Assembly (NCBI RefSeq): GCF_015355755.1
Contig: NZ_JACVEE010000001.1
Span: 186,001 to 250,000, forward strand
Direction: 5' to 3'
Source of the DNA: Nocardia sp. XZ_19_385
Lineage (GTDB): Bacteria > Actinomycetota > Actinomycetes > Mycobacteriales > Mycobacteriaceae
Length of the DNA stretch: 64,000 nucleotides
The notes under the pieces were generated by a model. The model was not told where the DNA came from, searched no databases, and saw nothing but the letters and a program-made list of their open reading frames with translations. Below are positions 34,511 to 43,121 of the stretch, one piece after another; the stretch's first letter is position 1, and the number at the start of each line of letters is the position of its first letter. The position numbers and the translations under genes were made by a program.

Positions 34511-35419
34511 CTATCCGCTGTGCTTGCGCTTGACGGCCGCGATACCGCGGACGGTGCTGAGGATCGCGATCACCAGAATCGTCAGCAGTTGCAAGAGGTT
34601 CCACGCAACCGGGTCGGAGGGCGGCGGTGTCCAGGCCAGCGGTGCGCCGGGAACCCTAGGCGCGACAGGAGAATCCGGTACATCGGCCAGCAGCTCCAGC
34701 GGGGCGGCCGTGACAGGACCCGGAACCACCGGCATCACCGGAGCCGGACCGGACGGAGCCGGAGCGGCAGGGTCGGGCGGGCCGAGCTCGAGCGGGTTAC
34801 CGGGCGTGGGAGGCACGCCCTCGAGCGGCCACAGCAGGCAAAGAAGCGCACTGCCGGTGACAGCGCTACCGACCGCAGCGCTGCCGACCGCGGCGCTGCC
34901 CGTCCCGGAACCACTGGAGCCAACACCTACCAACCCGTTGCCGAGCCCGCTGCCGGTGGCACTACCGAGAAAGATCAGCGCGCTACCGACCGCAACACCA
35001 GCGGCGCACGCCGACCGAACACTGCCGGAGTCGGGTTGCGGCAGCTCTTCCCGCTCCGCCGCCACAACAGCCGATTCGGCCTCGCCCACTTCGTCGACCG
35101 CAGGAGCGATTTCAACCGCGGGAGCAACCTCCATTGCCGGAGCAACCTCGACTGCCGGCACCGAATAGCTGCTGGCGCTTCCGGTTCCAGGATGCCACCC
35201 CGCCAGCGGGACACTCGGCCCCAACTCCATCACGATCCCGTCGAACGCGCTCCCAGCCGCTGCGGACCCCGGAGAACTACTGCCGCTGACAATCTCGTTG
35301 ATCGGCGGCCACGGATCGGCCCCCGCGCTGACCGGCCGACCAGCGAGCAGGACTGCGGCAAGCGGCAGCGTCGACACCAGGGTCCACGCTCTGATGTGTG
35401 CCATGTGCGGACATCCCAT
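34511..35419 (-). CDS. Gly/Ser/Ala-rich membrane-anchored surface protein, copy 2
   Basis: 302 residues from ATG 35419 (ATG 35404, five codons in, gives a more typical signal peptide and is a real alternative). The signal peptide WTLVSTLPLAAVLLAG is followed by a VAPAxEVAPA repeat, the conserved DSGSVRSACA motif, GSAAVGSAVTGSALL, a proline-rich segment and a C-terminal helix (WNLLQLLTILVIAILS) with a basic tail. It is the paralogue of the protein at 26407-27387 and likewise follows a DUF4239 gene (28 bp). Function unknown. Confidence 0.74.
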   Translation of the reverse strand: MGCPHMAHIRAWTLVSTLPLAAVLLAGRPVSAGADPWPPINEIVSGSSSPGSAAAGSAFDGIVMELGPSVPLAGWHPGTGSASSYSVPAVEVAPAMEVAPAVEIAPAVDEVGEAESAVVAAEREELPQPDSGSVRSACAAGVAVGSALIFLGSATGSGLGNGLVGVGSSGSGTGSAAVGSAAVGSAVTGSALLCLLWPLEGVPPTPGNPLELGPPDPAAPAPSGPAPVMPVVPGPVTAAPLELLADVPDSPVAPRVPGAPLAWTPPPSDPVAWNLLQLLTILVIAILSTVRGIAAVKRKHSG

Positions 35420-35446
35420 CGTCGTCGTTGCCCGGCCAGGTCGGCG

Positions 35447-36211
35447 CTAGGTGATGCGGCGGTAGCGGGAAAGCGCTATCTCGAAGGCGTCTTTCGAGAC
35501 GATGTTCGCGCCGGAGAACGGCCGATCGAGACCGTAGATCGCGACGATCGCCGCACCGACCACCAGCCCGAGCAGGGCAGTCATCACGACGCTTCGCAGG
35601 GTGACCAGAACACCGGAGATCAGCGCGCTGAACAACAGCAGCGCCGTGCTGAACCACAGCGCGGTATACAGAAATCCGGGCATCCCGAGACTCGCGTCCA
35701 GCGCACGGTCGTGGCGGGCTTGCGCGACCGCGTCGAGACCGGCCAGCGCGGCGGTCCGCGCATCCTCGGCGTCGGGCGACTGAATCGCCATGACGGTGTC
35801 GCGCAGCGAATCCAGTGTGCGCTGGGTGGATTGGCTCAGTCGGCCTTCCTCGTCCATGACGGTCCATTCGTCGGTGACGACCTGTTCGGTGTAATCCCGG
35901 ACCAGCTCCTGGACTCGGTCGTGGTCGGGTTCGGACATCGCATGGGCGGCCCAATAGACGTCGACCAGCGCCTTGGATTCGGCGACGGTGTGATTGTGCG
36001 CGTTGTCGTACTGCTGCCAGCAAATCACTACGACGAACGCGGCGACGGCGAGGAACAGCGTGTTGACCAGGTCGACCACCATGCTGCCGGAGCCGTCGTC
36101 GGCCTGGCGCCACGATTTCGGCCGTAGGCGGTCTCCAACGACGAAAACAATTACCGCCGCTACCGCAAGAGCAACAGGAACGAGCAATTGTTGGAGCAGC
36201 TCAATTAGCAT
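35447..36211 (-). CDS. DUF4239 (bestrophin-like) membrane protein, copy 2
   Basis: 254 residues from ATG 36211, which follows AAAGGGCG; GTG 36241 would add ten residues. It is clearly homologous to the protein at 25616-26395: GDRLRPKSWRQ and NHTVAE-KALVDVY are identical or nearly so, and RSVVMTALLG in the C-terminal helix pair is shared. Two N-terminal and two C-terminal membrane helices enclose a soluble helical part. With the Gly/Ser-rich gene downstream it forms a two-gene unit that exists twice in this window. Confidence 0.82.
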   Translation of the reverse strand: MLIELLQQLLVPVALAVAAVIVFVVGDRLRPKSWRQADDGSGSMVVDLVNTLFLAVAAFVVVICWQQYDNAHNHTVAESKALVDVYWAAHAMSEPDHDRVQELVRDYTEQVVTDEWTVMDEEGRLSQSTQRTLDSLRDTVMAIQSPDAEDARTAALAGLDAVAQARHDRALDASLGMPGFLYTALWFSTALLLFSALISGVLVTLRSVVMTALLGLVVGAAIVAIYGLDRPFSGANIVSKDAFEIALSRYRRIT

Positions 36212-36462
36212 GGCACGCGCCCTTTGGTTCGAAATGGTCACCGGACGGCTTGCGGCGGAAAACTCGAATAGGCGTATAGCTCAGCGTATTTCAGTGCGCC
36301 GTCTGATGATATTCCGCGAAATCGCTTGCGGCAGCGAATTACCGAAGTTTGATCATGCTCATTTGGATGGTTTCGACACGTATTCGATTGGATCAACAGT
36401 GGATAACGCAACGCTCTCCGCCGGTTCCCGACGGAGAGCGTCATCCTGGCCCTGGAGACCGC

Positions 36463-37794
36463 TCAGGCGGCAACCGGCTCCGGCTTCGGCTCGGGTTCTG
36501 GTTCCGCTTCCGTCAGCGGAGCCGAGGGCTGGTCGAACACCTCTTGATCGAGGATCCCCTCACGCTTGGCGACCAGCACCGGCACCACCATCTGCCCCGC
36601 CACATTGGTGGCGGTGCGGATCATGTCCAGAATCGGATCGATCGCCAGGAGCAGGCCCGCGGCCGCCAACGGGAGGCCCAGGGTGGACAGCGTCAAGGTC
36701 AGCATCACGATCGCGCCGGTCAGACCCGCGGTCGCCGCCGATCCGAAGACCGACACGAACGCGATCAGCAGGTAGTCCCGAATCCCGAGGTCGATGCCAC
36801 TGATCTGGGCGACGAAAATGGCCGCCACCGCCGGATAGACGGCCGCGCAACCGTCCATCTTCGTGGTCGCTCCGAACGGAACCGCGAACGAGCCGTATTC
36901 CCGGGGAACACCGAGGCGTTCGATGGTGATCCGCTGCGTCAGCGGCATGGTGCCGATCGAGGAGCGCGACACGAACGCCAGCTCCAGTGCGGGCCAGGCC
37001 TTGGCGTAGAAGCGAATCGGGCTCACGCCGCCGACCGTGCGCAGCAGCACCGGGTAGACGACCGCGAGCACGATGAAGCAGCCGATGTAGATGGCGGCGG
37101 TGAAGGTGGCCAAGGGCTGCAGCAGGTTCCAGCCGTAGCTGGCGACGGCCTTGCCGATGAGCCCGGCGGTGCCGATCGGGGCGAGCCGGATGACCCACCA
37201 CAGCGCCTTCTGCACCAGTTGCAGCACCGAGTCGGCAAGGTCCAGAACAGGTTTGGCGGCGTCACCGAGTTTCAGGGCGGCGATGCCGAAGACCAGTCCG
37301 AGGAAGACCAGTTGCAGCACATTGCCATTGGTGAAGGCTCCGACGACGTTGGTCGGGATGATGCCGGTGACGAAGTCGGTCCAGCCGCTCTTGTGTTCGG
37401 GCACCTTCACCCCGGTCAGCGATAGTTCGACGCCGCGGCCCGGGTTGGTGATCAGCCCGAGTGTGATGCCGACGGCGACCGCGATCAGCGAGGTCCCCAG
37501 GAACCACAGCAGGGTGCGCCCGGCCAGGCGGGCGGCATTGGTGACGTGCCGCAGTCCGGCGACGCTGACCAGCACCGCGGTGAACACCAGCGGCGGCACC
37601 GCGAGCTTGAGCAGCTGGACGAAGATGCTGCCGATTTGGGTGAGCGTGGTGGTGAGCCAGGCTGCACCGGTAGTGCGGGCGATGAGGCCCGCGGCGACGC
37701 CGACGGCCAAGCCGAGCAGGATCTGCACGCCGAACGACCAGCGCGCCGGATTCAGGCTACGGGTCGAGACGGCGGGGGAATCGGGTGAAGACAT
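36463..37794 (-). CDS. DAACS-family cation symporter (dicarboxylate/amino acid or cystine type)
   Basis: 443 residues with eight or so membrane helices and the glutamate-transporter-fold landmarks: a Ser-rich hairpin (SRSSIGTMPLT), PFGATTKMDGCA where GltPh has NMDGT-type substrate contacts (here KMDGCA), and the C-terminal DPILDMIRTATNVAGQ block with the conserved Asp and Asn. It takes up an anionic substrate with Na+ or H+. A Cys-containing leader peptide 47 bp upstream hints at sulfur control and so at a TcyP-like cystine substrate, but this is inference. The C-terminus has a Glu/Pro repeat tail. Confidence 0.88.
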   Translation of the reverse strand: MSSPDSPAVSTRSLNPARWSFGVQILLGLAVGVAAGLIARTTGAAWLTTTLTQIGSIFVQLLKLAVPPLVFTAVLVSVAGLRHVTNAARLAGRTLLWFLGTSLIAVAVGITLGLITNPGRGVELSLTGVKVPEHKSGWTDFVTGIIPTNVVGAFTNGNVLQLVFLGLVFGIAALKLGDAAKPVLDLADSVLQLVQKALWWVIRLAPIGTAGLIGKAVASYGWNLLQPLATFTAAIYIGCFIVLAVVYPVLLRTVGGVSPIRFYAKAWPALELAFVSRSSIGTMPLTQRITIERLGVPREYGSFAVPFGATTKMDGCAAVYPAVAAIFVAQISGIDLGIRDYLLIAFVSVFGSAATAGLTGAIVMLTLTLSTLGLPLAAAGLLLAIDPILDMIRTATNVAGQMVVPVLVAKREGILDQEVFDQPSAPLTEAEPEPEPKPEPVAA

Positions 37795-37840
37795 GGGAAA
37801 ACTCCAAGCGGAACGGAACTGACCGGGCGATGGGCGCGGG

Positions 37841-37924
37841 TCAGCGACACAGGTGGGCGGCGAGGCGGCCCAGGTCTACGTGCAGCCTGGCGACCAGGTG
37901 CACGACCGTCACGGAGTAGTTCAC
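37841..37924 (-). CDS. Probable 27-residue cysteine leader peptide
   Basis: A short frame from GTG 37924 reads VNYSVTVVHLVARLHVDLGR and ends HLCR-stop, with one Cys just before the end. It lies 46 bp upstream of the DAACS gene. Short peptides with the pattern LVARxHVDLxRV...LCR are known in actinobacteria as leader peptides upstream of sulfur-metabolism genes, where ribosome stalling at the Cys codon is thought to sense cysteine supply. The sequence fits that pattern closely. No clear ribosome site is visible, so the leader mRNA may be leaderless. Confidence 0.6.
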   Translation of the reverse strand: MNYSVTVVHLVARLHVDLGRLAAHLCR

Positions 37925-38092
37925 AGTGCTAAGAGAATAAGGGATTCATCCGACCTTTCGCGGGCGGGTCCTCGCAATTGATCAAATCTGCCCGAAATTG
38001 TGAAATACCAAGCAGATTGGATCAGTGGCGGTAGCGTGGCCGTCACCCAAGCGCCCGCTCGGGCGCGCCGACCCGAACCACTCGGATGAAAT

Positions 38093-38950
38093 ATGCGCAA
38101 GATCTCTGCCGTCGCGGCCGCGCTCGCCGGCCTGCTCGCAACCTCGGTCCCGGCGTCCGCGAACCCCGCGCCCCAGATCGGACAATATGTCGCCCTCGGT
38201 GACTCCTACGCGGCGATCGCCGACGCCACCGCCACCTCCGGGGTTCCCGGATGTTTCCGCTCGACCAGCAATTACGCGAACGTCGTCGCGGCGTCCCTGC
38301 GTCCGATCCAGTTCGTGGACAACAGCTGTAGCGAAGCCCGCACCCAGCACATGACCGAGTCGCAGTTCGTGGTGGGAGCGTTCAACCCACCGCAGTTCGA
38401 CGGACTGAACGCCGACACCGACCTGGTCACCATCACCATCGGCGCCAACGACCTCGATCCGGTGACCGCCCTGGGCACCTGCGGGGCGCTCGCCGCGACC
38501 GACCCGCACGGCAATCCGTGCGAGCGTTTCCAAACCGCCAGCGGCACCGACCAGCTCGCCGAGCTCGTGCGGAACCGCATCCGGCCGCGGGTGCTCCAGG
38601 TGTTCCACGATATTCGCGCCCGCGCGCCACACGCGACCATCGTTGCGGTGGGCTATCTTCCGCAGTTCCCCGAATCCGGCGGCTGCTGGCCGGCGGTTCC
38701 GGTCGCCAACGGTGACGTGCCCTACCTGCGCCGGATCTTCCGCAGTCTGTCCCAGGTACTGCTGGACGCGGCCCGCGAGGTCGACGGCATCGGTGTCGAC
38801 CCCTCCGGTATCACCGGTCACGACATGTGCCAGGCCCCCGGCGTCCGCTGGGTCGAGCCGCTGGTCCCCGCCGCCCCGACCACACCGCTGCACCCCAACG
38901 CCCGCGGCGACCGAGCCTTGGGCGAACTGATACTTGCCGCCCTGGACTGA
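38093..38950 (+). CDS. Secreted SGNH/GDSL esterase-lipase
   Basis: 285 residues. Signal peptide to about ASA-N24. SGNH blocks: GDSY with nucleophile Ser38, a Gly in block II, GAND in block III and a C-terminal PLHPNARG with the catalytic His. The usual Asp three residues before the His is Thr/Leu here; Streptomyces SGNH lipases with PxHPN are known to manage with a Ser-His dyad helped by main-chain oxygen. Six Cys residues probably form three disulfides, as in SCO-type extracellular lipases. It stands alone. Confidence 0.9.
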   Translation: MRKISAVAAALAGLLATSVPASANPAPQIGQYVALGDSYAAIADATATSGVPGCFRSTSNYANVVAASLRPIQFVDNSCSEARTQHMTESQFVVGAFNPPQFDGLNADTDLVTITIGANDLDPVTALGTCGALAATDPHGNPCERFQTASGTDQLAELVRNRIRPRVLQVFHDIRARAPHATIVAVGYLPQFPESGGCWPAVPVANGDVPYLRRIFRSLSQVLLDAAREVDGIGVDPSGITGHDMCQAPGVRWVEPLVPAAPTTPLHPNARGDRALGELILAALD

Positions 38951-39145
38951 ACGGCCGACTCGGCGGTGCCGGAAACCTCTGTCGGTGACCGACTTCCAGA
39001 GCCGCTGACCCCTTTTAATTCACCTGGGCCCGGCGGGCGATCATGAGGTGTTGCTGCGGGAACGCTGACAGCGGACCGGAATTCGCCGGAACTTCGCCCC
39101 CAGCTAGAAGTCCCGAACTGAACCGATGAACCCCAAAGTCGGACA

Positions 39146-39161
39146 AGTAGTACATACTACT
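39146..39161. promoter_or_regulatory. Inverted repeat upstream of the LppX-like gene
   Basis: AGTAGT-ACAT-ACTACT lies 63 bp before the lipoprotein start, the only AT-rich spot in the gap. It may be an operator or may overlap the promoter. Confidence 0.3.
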
Positions 39162-39223
39162 GCGTTGGGGGGCGGCAGAATGCCTTCCACTTGCTGGTAG
39201 AACGAACCTCCTCAGGGGCTTAT

Positions 39224-40051
39224 ATGAGTGACTTGACCACGCGTACGCGAAACACCCGACGACTCCGGGTCGGTCGGCGGGGCATCGCGCCAGTCGTTAT
39301 GGCGGCGTCGGTGTTCGCCGCGCTGGTGACCGGTTGCACCTCGAACGAATCCTCCTCTCCCACCACCTCCGCCGCGCCACCGTCGCAGCTGCCCGAAGGC
39401 AGCCAGCTGGTGTCGGAGTGCTCCAAGACCACCCAGACGCTGCAGTCGGTGCACATGGATCTGAATGTCACCAACATTCCGAACCTGCCGATGGAGAAGA
39501 TCGACGCGGGCGTCACCAATCAGCCGCAGGGCCAGGGGGCGGCCCAGGGTGAGGCGAAGATCCGCACCAAGCCGGAAGCCGACTTCATCGAGGCCAAGTT
39601 CCTGGTCGTCGACAAGACGCTGTACGCGCTGACCGACGGCTCCACCTACACCAAGATCGGTCCGGCGGAGAAGATCTACGATCCGGGCGTCCTGCTGGAC
39701 AAGGACAAGGGCCTGGCCAACGTCATCGCCCAGATCAAGAACGCGAAGGCCGAAGGCCGCGAGAAGATCGACGGCGTCGACACCGTGAAGGTCACCGGCA
39801 CCATCAGCGGCTCGGCGATCGATCCGATCGTGCCGCGGGCCGGCGAGGGCATCGGCGAGCTGCCGATCACCGTGTGGATCAAGGACGTTGCGCCGCCGAC
39901 CACTTCGGCCACCCAGTTGCCGTCCACGGCCGCTTCGCCGGGCACCGGCCCGAACCTGATCCGCGCCATCGTGAAGAAGGATCAGGGCGAGATCAAGCTG
40001 ACCCTGACCGATCACGGCAAGCCGGTCAACGTGCTCAAGCCCGGCAGCTAG
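39224..40051 (+). CDS. LppX/LprAFG-family lipoprotein
   Basis: 275 residues from ATG 39224. A lipoprotein signal with lipobox VTGC (Cys about 37) is followed by a Ser/Thr/Pro spacer and an LppX_LprAFG domain: an N-terminal helix (LVSECSKTTQTLQSVHMDLNV) and antiparallel strands (AKIRTKPEADFIEAKFLVVDKTLYAL). In mycobacteria LppX, LprG and LprF bind lipids in a hydrophobic pocket and help carry them to the outer membrane. Here the lipid genes nearby (desaturase, type III PKS, exporter) make a lipid-carrying role plausible, although a terminator separates them. Confidence 0.88.
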   Translation: MSDLTTRTRNTRRLRVGRRGIAPVVMAASVFAALVTGCTSNESSSPTTSAAPPSQLPEGSQLVSECSKTTQTLQSVHMDLNVTNIPNLPMEKIDAGVTNQPQGQGAAQGEAKIRTKPEADFIEAKFLVVDKTLYALTDGSTYTKIGPAEKIYDPGVLLDKDKGLANVIAQIKNAKAEGREKIDGVDTVKVTGTISGSAIDPIVPRAGEGIGELPITVWIKDVAPPTTSATQLPSTAASPGTGPNLIRAIVKKDQGEIKLTLTDHGKPVNVLKPGS

Positions 40052-40074
40052 TTCTTATCGACCGGTATCGAGGA

Positions 40075-40125
40075 CCGGTCCGGGAGCGTGGGGGCGGCTT
40101 CGGCTGTTCCCTGCTCCCGGACCGG
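40075..40125 (+). terminator. Rho-independent-type terminator after the LppX-like gene
   Basis: CCGGTCCGGGAGC (40075-40087) pairs perfectly with GCTCCCGGACCGG (40113-40125) over 13 bp, followed by a pyrimidine-rich run CTTTCCCGTTTT. It isolates the lipoprotein gene from the desaturase operon. Confidence 0.8.
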
Positions 40126-40288
40126 CTTTCCCGTTTTCGGGGCACGCTCGTACCCCGAACATGCAACGCCCAAACCGGTTTAAGAGATTGTTCAGTGAGA
40201 TGCAAGCAGCCGCACGGAAGATTCTGTCGTAACGCTCAGAACAGCTCCGCCCGCGGCGCAAGCTATGACCCTGTTCCAAAGGATAGAC

Positions 40289-41761
40289 ATGACGACGAGT
40301 GACCGCCCCGCTACCGAGGAGCAGGAATTCCGTCGGCCGCCCGGCCCCCCGCCCGGTCCCCCTCCGGTGTCGAACGTCTGGGTGTACAACGGCAAAGCCT
40401 ACGACCTGAGTCAGTGGATCTCCAAGCATCCCGGCGGCGAATTCTTCATCGGCCGCACCAAGAATCGCGACATCACCTCGATCATCGGTTCCTACCACAA
40501 GGATCCGGAGCGGATCGGGCGCATGATCGAGCGTTACGCCCTTGACCGCCAAGCGATCCCGGAAGACATCCATCCGAAGGCGAACGCCCCGGACTTCCTG
40601 TTCAAGGAAGGTTTCGACAGCTGGCGCGACACCCCGAAGTACCGGTTCGACGACAAGAACGACCTGCTGCACAAAGTCAAGGCGCGGTTGAAGGAACCGG
40701 AACTGGCGGCCCGCCTGCAGCGGATGGACACGCTGTTCAACATCGTGGTCGGCGTGCTCGCTGTGCTGTACTTCGCGGTGCAGGGGTTGCGTCTGGCCGA
40801 TCCGAAATGGATGCCGTTGCCGGTGTTCGTGATCGCAATGGTGGTGCTGCGTAGTTCGCTCGCCGGATTCGGGCACTACGCGATCCACCGGGCGCAGAAG
40901 ACCCAGCTCTCGAAGATTTTCGTGAACGCCTTCGACATGAATTATGTTGCGCTGGCGTTCGTTACCGCCGACGGGCACGCGCTGCTGCACCACCCGCACA
41001 CGCAGAGTGAAGTCGACATCAAGAAGAACGTCTTCACGATGATGATGCAGGTGCCGCGGTTGTACCGGATTCCGGTGCACACCATGCACAAGTTCGGGCA
41101 CACGGTGACCGGCATGCTGATCCGGCTGCTCGATGTCTGCCGCCTGGTGCGCCAGGTCGGCGTGCGCGATATGTACGGCACGCGACGCGGCGCGATGGGG
41201 CATTTCGTCGGCTCGTTCGGTGTGCGGTTCCTGCTGATCGCCGAATTGGTGGCGTTCACGCTGGCCGGCGATTTCTGGGCCTGGGCACTGCAATTCGTCG
41301 TCACCATGTGGGTCAGCACGTTCCTGGTGGTGGCCAGCCACGACTTCGAGGTCGACACCGACGAACTGCATTCCGACACCGAGGACTGGGGCGTGAACCA
41401 GCTCGAGCAGGCCTACGACCTGCGGGTGGTCGGCAACCGCTACGTCGACTGCTTCCTGTCCGCGGGCCTGAGCTCGCACCGGGTGCATCACGTGTTGCCC
41501 TACCAGCGCAGCGGTTTCGCCAATATCGCGACCGAGGATGTGGTGCGCGAAGAGGCGGAGAAGTTCGGGGTGGAATGGCTGCCGGCGAAGAGTTTCTTCA
41601 CCGACCGGTTCCCGAAACAGATCCAGACTTACCTGCTTTCGCCCTCGCGCGAGGCGGAGGAGAACAAGTGGGGCTTCATGCGTGAGCATTTGTCGCCCTC
41701 GGCGTTGAAGACGTGCGTCACCTACACGGCGCAGGGCTTCACCGGAATCGGAACGGTATAA
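40289..41761 (+). CDS. Cytochrome b5-fatty acid desaturase fusion
   Basis: 490 residues from ATG 40289 (AAGGA upstream; ATG 40265 is less good). A Pro/Gly-rich start leads into a cytochrome b5 domain with heme ligands His47 (HPGG) and His70. The desaturase domain carries membrane helices and histidine boxes GHYAIH, HALLHHPH and HRVHH. This is the layout of front-end fatty acid desaturases and hydroxylases. It opens a three-gene set with a type III PKS and an ABC exporter, so it may desaturate the acyl chain used by the PKS, but an ordinary membrane-lipid role is possible. Confidence 0.87.
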   Translation: MTTSDRPATEEQEFRRPPGPPPGPPPVSNVWVYNGKAYDLSQWISKHPGGEFFIGRTKNRDITSIIGSYHKDPERIGRMIERYALDRQAIPEDIHPKANAPDFLFKEGFDSWRDTPKYRFDDKNDLLHKVKARLKEPELAARLQRMDTLFNIVVGVLAVLYFAVQGLRLADPKWMPLPVFVIAMVVLRSSLAGFGHYAIHRAQKTQLSKIFVNAFDMNYVALAFVTADGHALLHHPHTQSEVDIKKNVFTMMMQVPRLYRIPVHTMHKFGHTVTGMLIRLLDVCRLVRQVGVRDMYGTRRGAMGHFVGSFGVRFLLIAELVAFTLAGDFWAWALQFVVTMWVSTFLVVASHDFEVDTDELHSDTEDWGVNQLEQAYDLRVVGNRYVDCFLSAGLSSHRVHHVLPYQRSGFANIATEDVVREEAEKFGVEWLPAKSFFTDRFPKQIQTYLLSPSREAEENKWGFMREHLSPSALKTCVTYTAQGFTGIGTV

Positions 41762-41845
41762 ACCGGTTCCGCTGTTTATCGGAGACGGTGCCGTCTGGAG
41801 GGTGGCGGCCCGGTCCCCATATATTCTCTCGAAAGGAAGAAATTC

Positions 41846-43087
41846 GTGTCTGTGACAATCGATGAGGGTGGCGCTCGGCCTACAGTGTTCGCGGAGAACA
41901 CAGGTCGGCACTTGGTGGGGGCCGAGCACGGATACGGAGTGCTGCCGCCGGCTCCCCCGACCTCGGTGGCGGTGATCGAAGGAATCGCGACCGGGTCGCC
42001 GAGTGAAATCTACTCGCAGGCCGAGGCGGCCGACAAGGTCGCCGCGCTGTTCGCCGATCCGGCGCAGCAGGCCCGCATTCCGCGGATCTACCAGAAGACC
42101 ATGATCGACACCCGCCACCTGGCGGTCGACCCGCTGGACCCGGATTTCCTGGCGTTCAGCCGGGAACCCGCCACCATCCGGCAGCGCATGGACCTGTTCC
42201 TGGAGTACGCGGTGCCGCTGGCGGTCGACGTGGCCGGGCGGGCACTCGCGGGTGTGGCGGATCCGGCCGCGGAGATCGGGCAGTTGGTGTTCGTGACCAG
42301 CACCGGGTTCATCGCGCCCGGAGTCGATGTCGCGGTGGTCAAGAAGCTCGGGCTGTCGCCGTCGGTGAGCCGCGTGCTGATCAACTTCATGGGCTGTGCG
42401 GCCGCGATGAACGGCATCCGTTCGGCCACGGACTACGTTCGGGCGCATCCGGATAAGAAGTCTTTGGTCATCGCGCTGGAGCTGAGCTCGGTGAACGCCG
42501 CGTTCGGTGACAACGTCAACGACGTCATCATCCACAGCCTGTTCGGCGACGGGTGCGGCGCCGTCGTGATCGGCGCGAGCCAGGTTCATCAGCCGCTGGC
42601 GCCGGGCAGCGTGGTCATCCGGGACAGCTTCAGCCGGCTGTTCGACGACGCCGAAGACGGAATCGTGTTGCGCGTCAACGACAATGGGATCACCTGCGAG
42701 CTGGCGGAGAGCCTGCCGGAGTACATTCTGCAGGGGGTCGATCCGGTGGTCACCGAAGCGTTGCAGCGCAACGGATTGCAGAAGTCCGATGTGGATCTGT
42801 GGGCCATCCACCCGGGTGGGCCGAAGATCATCGAGCAGTCCGCGCGCTCGCTCGGGATACCGCCGGAAACGGCCGCGCCCAGCTGGGACATTCTGGCCGA
42901 GCACGGCAACATGCTCAGTGTCTCGCTGATCTTCGTGTTGGAGAACATGCTGAATCGTCTGGTCACTCCGCAGGCTGCGCTCCCGCAGAGAACGCAGAGC
43001 GACAAGCCGATCTCCACGGGCGTGGCGTTCTCCTTCGCGCCGGGGGTCACCCTCGAGGGAATGATCTTCGACATTATTCGTCGATAG
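41846..43087 (+). CDS. Type III polyketide synthase (chalcone/stilbene synthase family)
   Basis: 413 residues from GTG 41846 after AAAGGAAG. The thiolase-fold triad is complete: Cys184 in FMGCAAAMNG, His322 in AIHPGGPK and Asn355 in EHGNMLS; the FGDGCGA loop and a C-terminal GVAFSFAPGVTLEGM are typical. Bacterial relatives (PKS18, PKS10/11 of mycobacteria; alkylpyrone and alkylresorcinol synthases) extend long acyl starters with malonyl-CoA to pyrones or resorcinols. The neighbouring desaturase suggests an unsaturated acyl starter. The 35-bp gap to the exporter implies one operon. Confidence 0.92.
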   Translation: MSVTIDEGGARPTVFAENTGRHLVGAEHGYGVLPPAPPTSVAVIEGIATGSPSEIYSQAEAADKVAALFADPAQQARIPRIYQKTMIDTRHLAVDPLDPDFLAFSREPATIRQRMDLFLEYAVPLAVDVAGRALAGVADPAAEIGQLVFVTSTGFIAPGVDVAVVKKLGLSPSVSRVLINFMGCAAAMNGIRSATDYVRAHPDKKSLVIALELSSVNAAFGDNVNDVIIHSLFGDGCGAVVIGASQVHQPLAPGSVVIRDSFSRLFDDAEDGIVLRVNDNGITCELAESLPEYILQGVDPVVTEALQRNGLQKSDVDLWAIHPGGPKIIEQSARSLGIPPETAAPSWDILAEHGNMLSVSLIFVLENMLNRLVTPQAALPQRTQSDKPISTGVAFSFAPGVTLEGMIFDIIRR

Positions 43088-43121
43088 TCGCCGCTCACAT
43101 TTCGAAAGAAGCGCAGTAGCA

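Noticed and set aside
41846..43087. KAS III or FabH instead of type III PKS
   Set aside because: The Cys-His-Asn spacing (184, 322, 355), GCAAAMNG context and C-terminal GVAFSFAPG segment fit type III PKS better than FabH.
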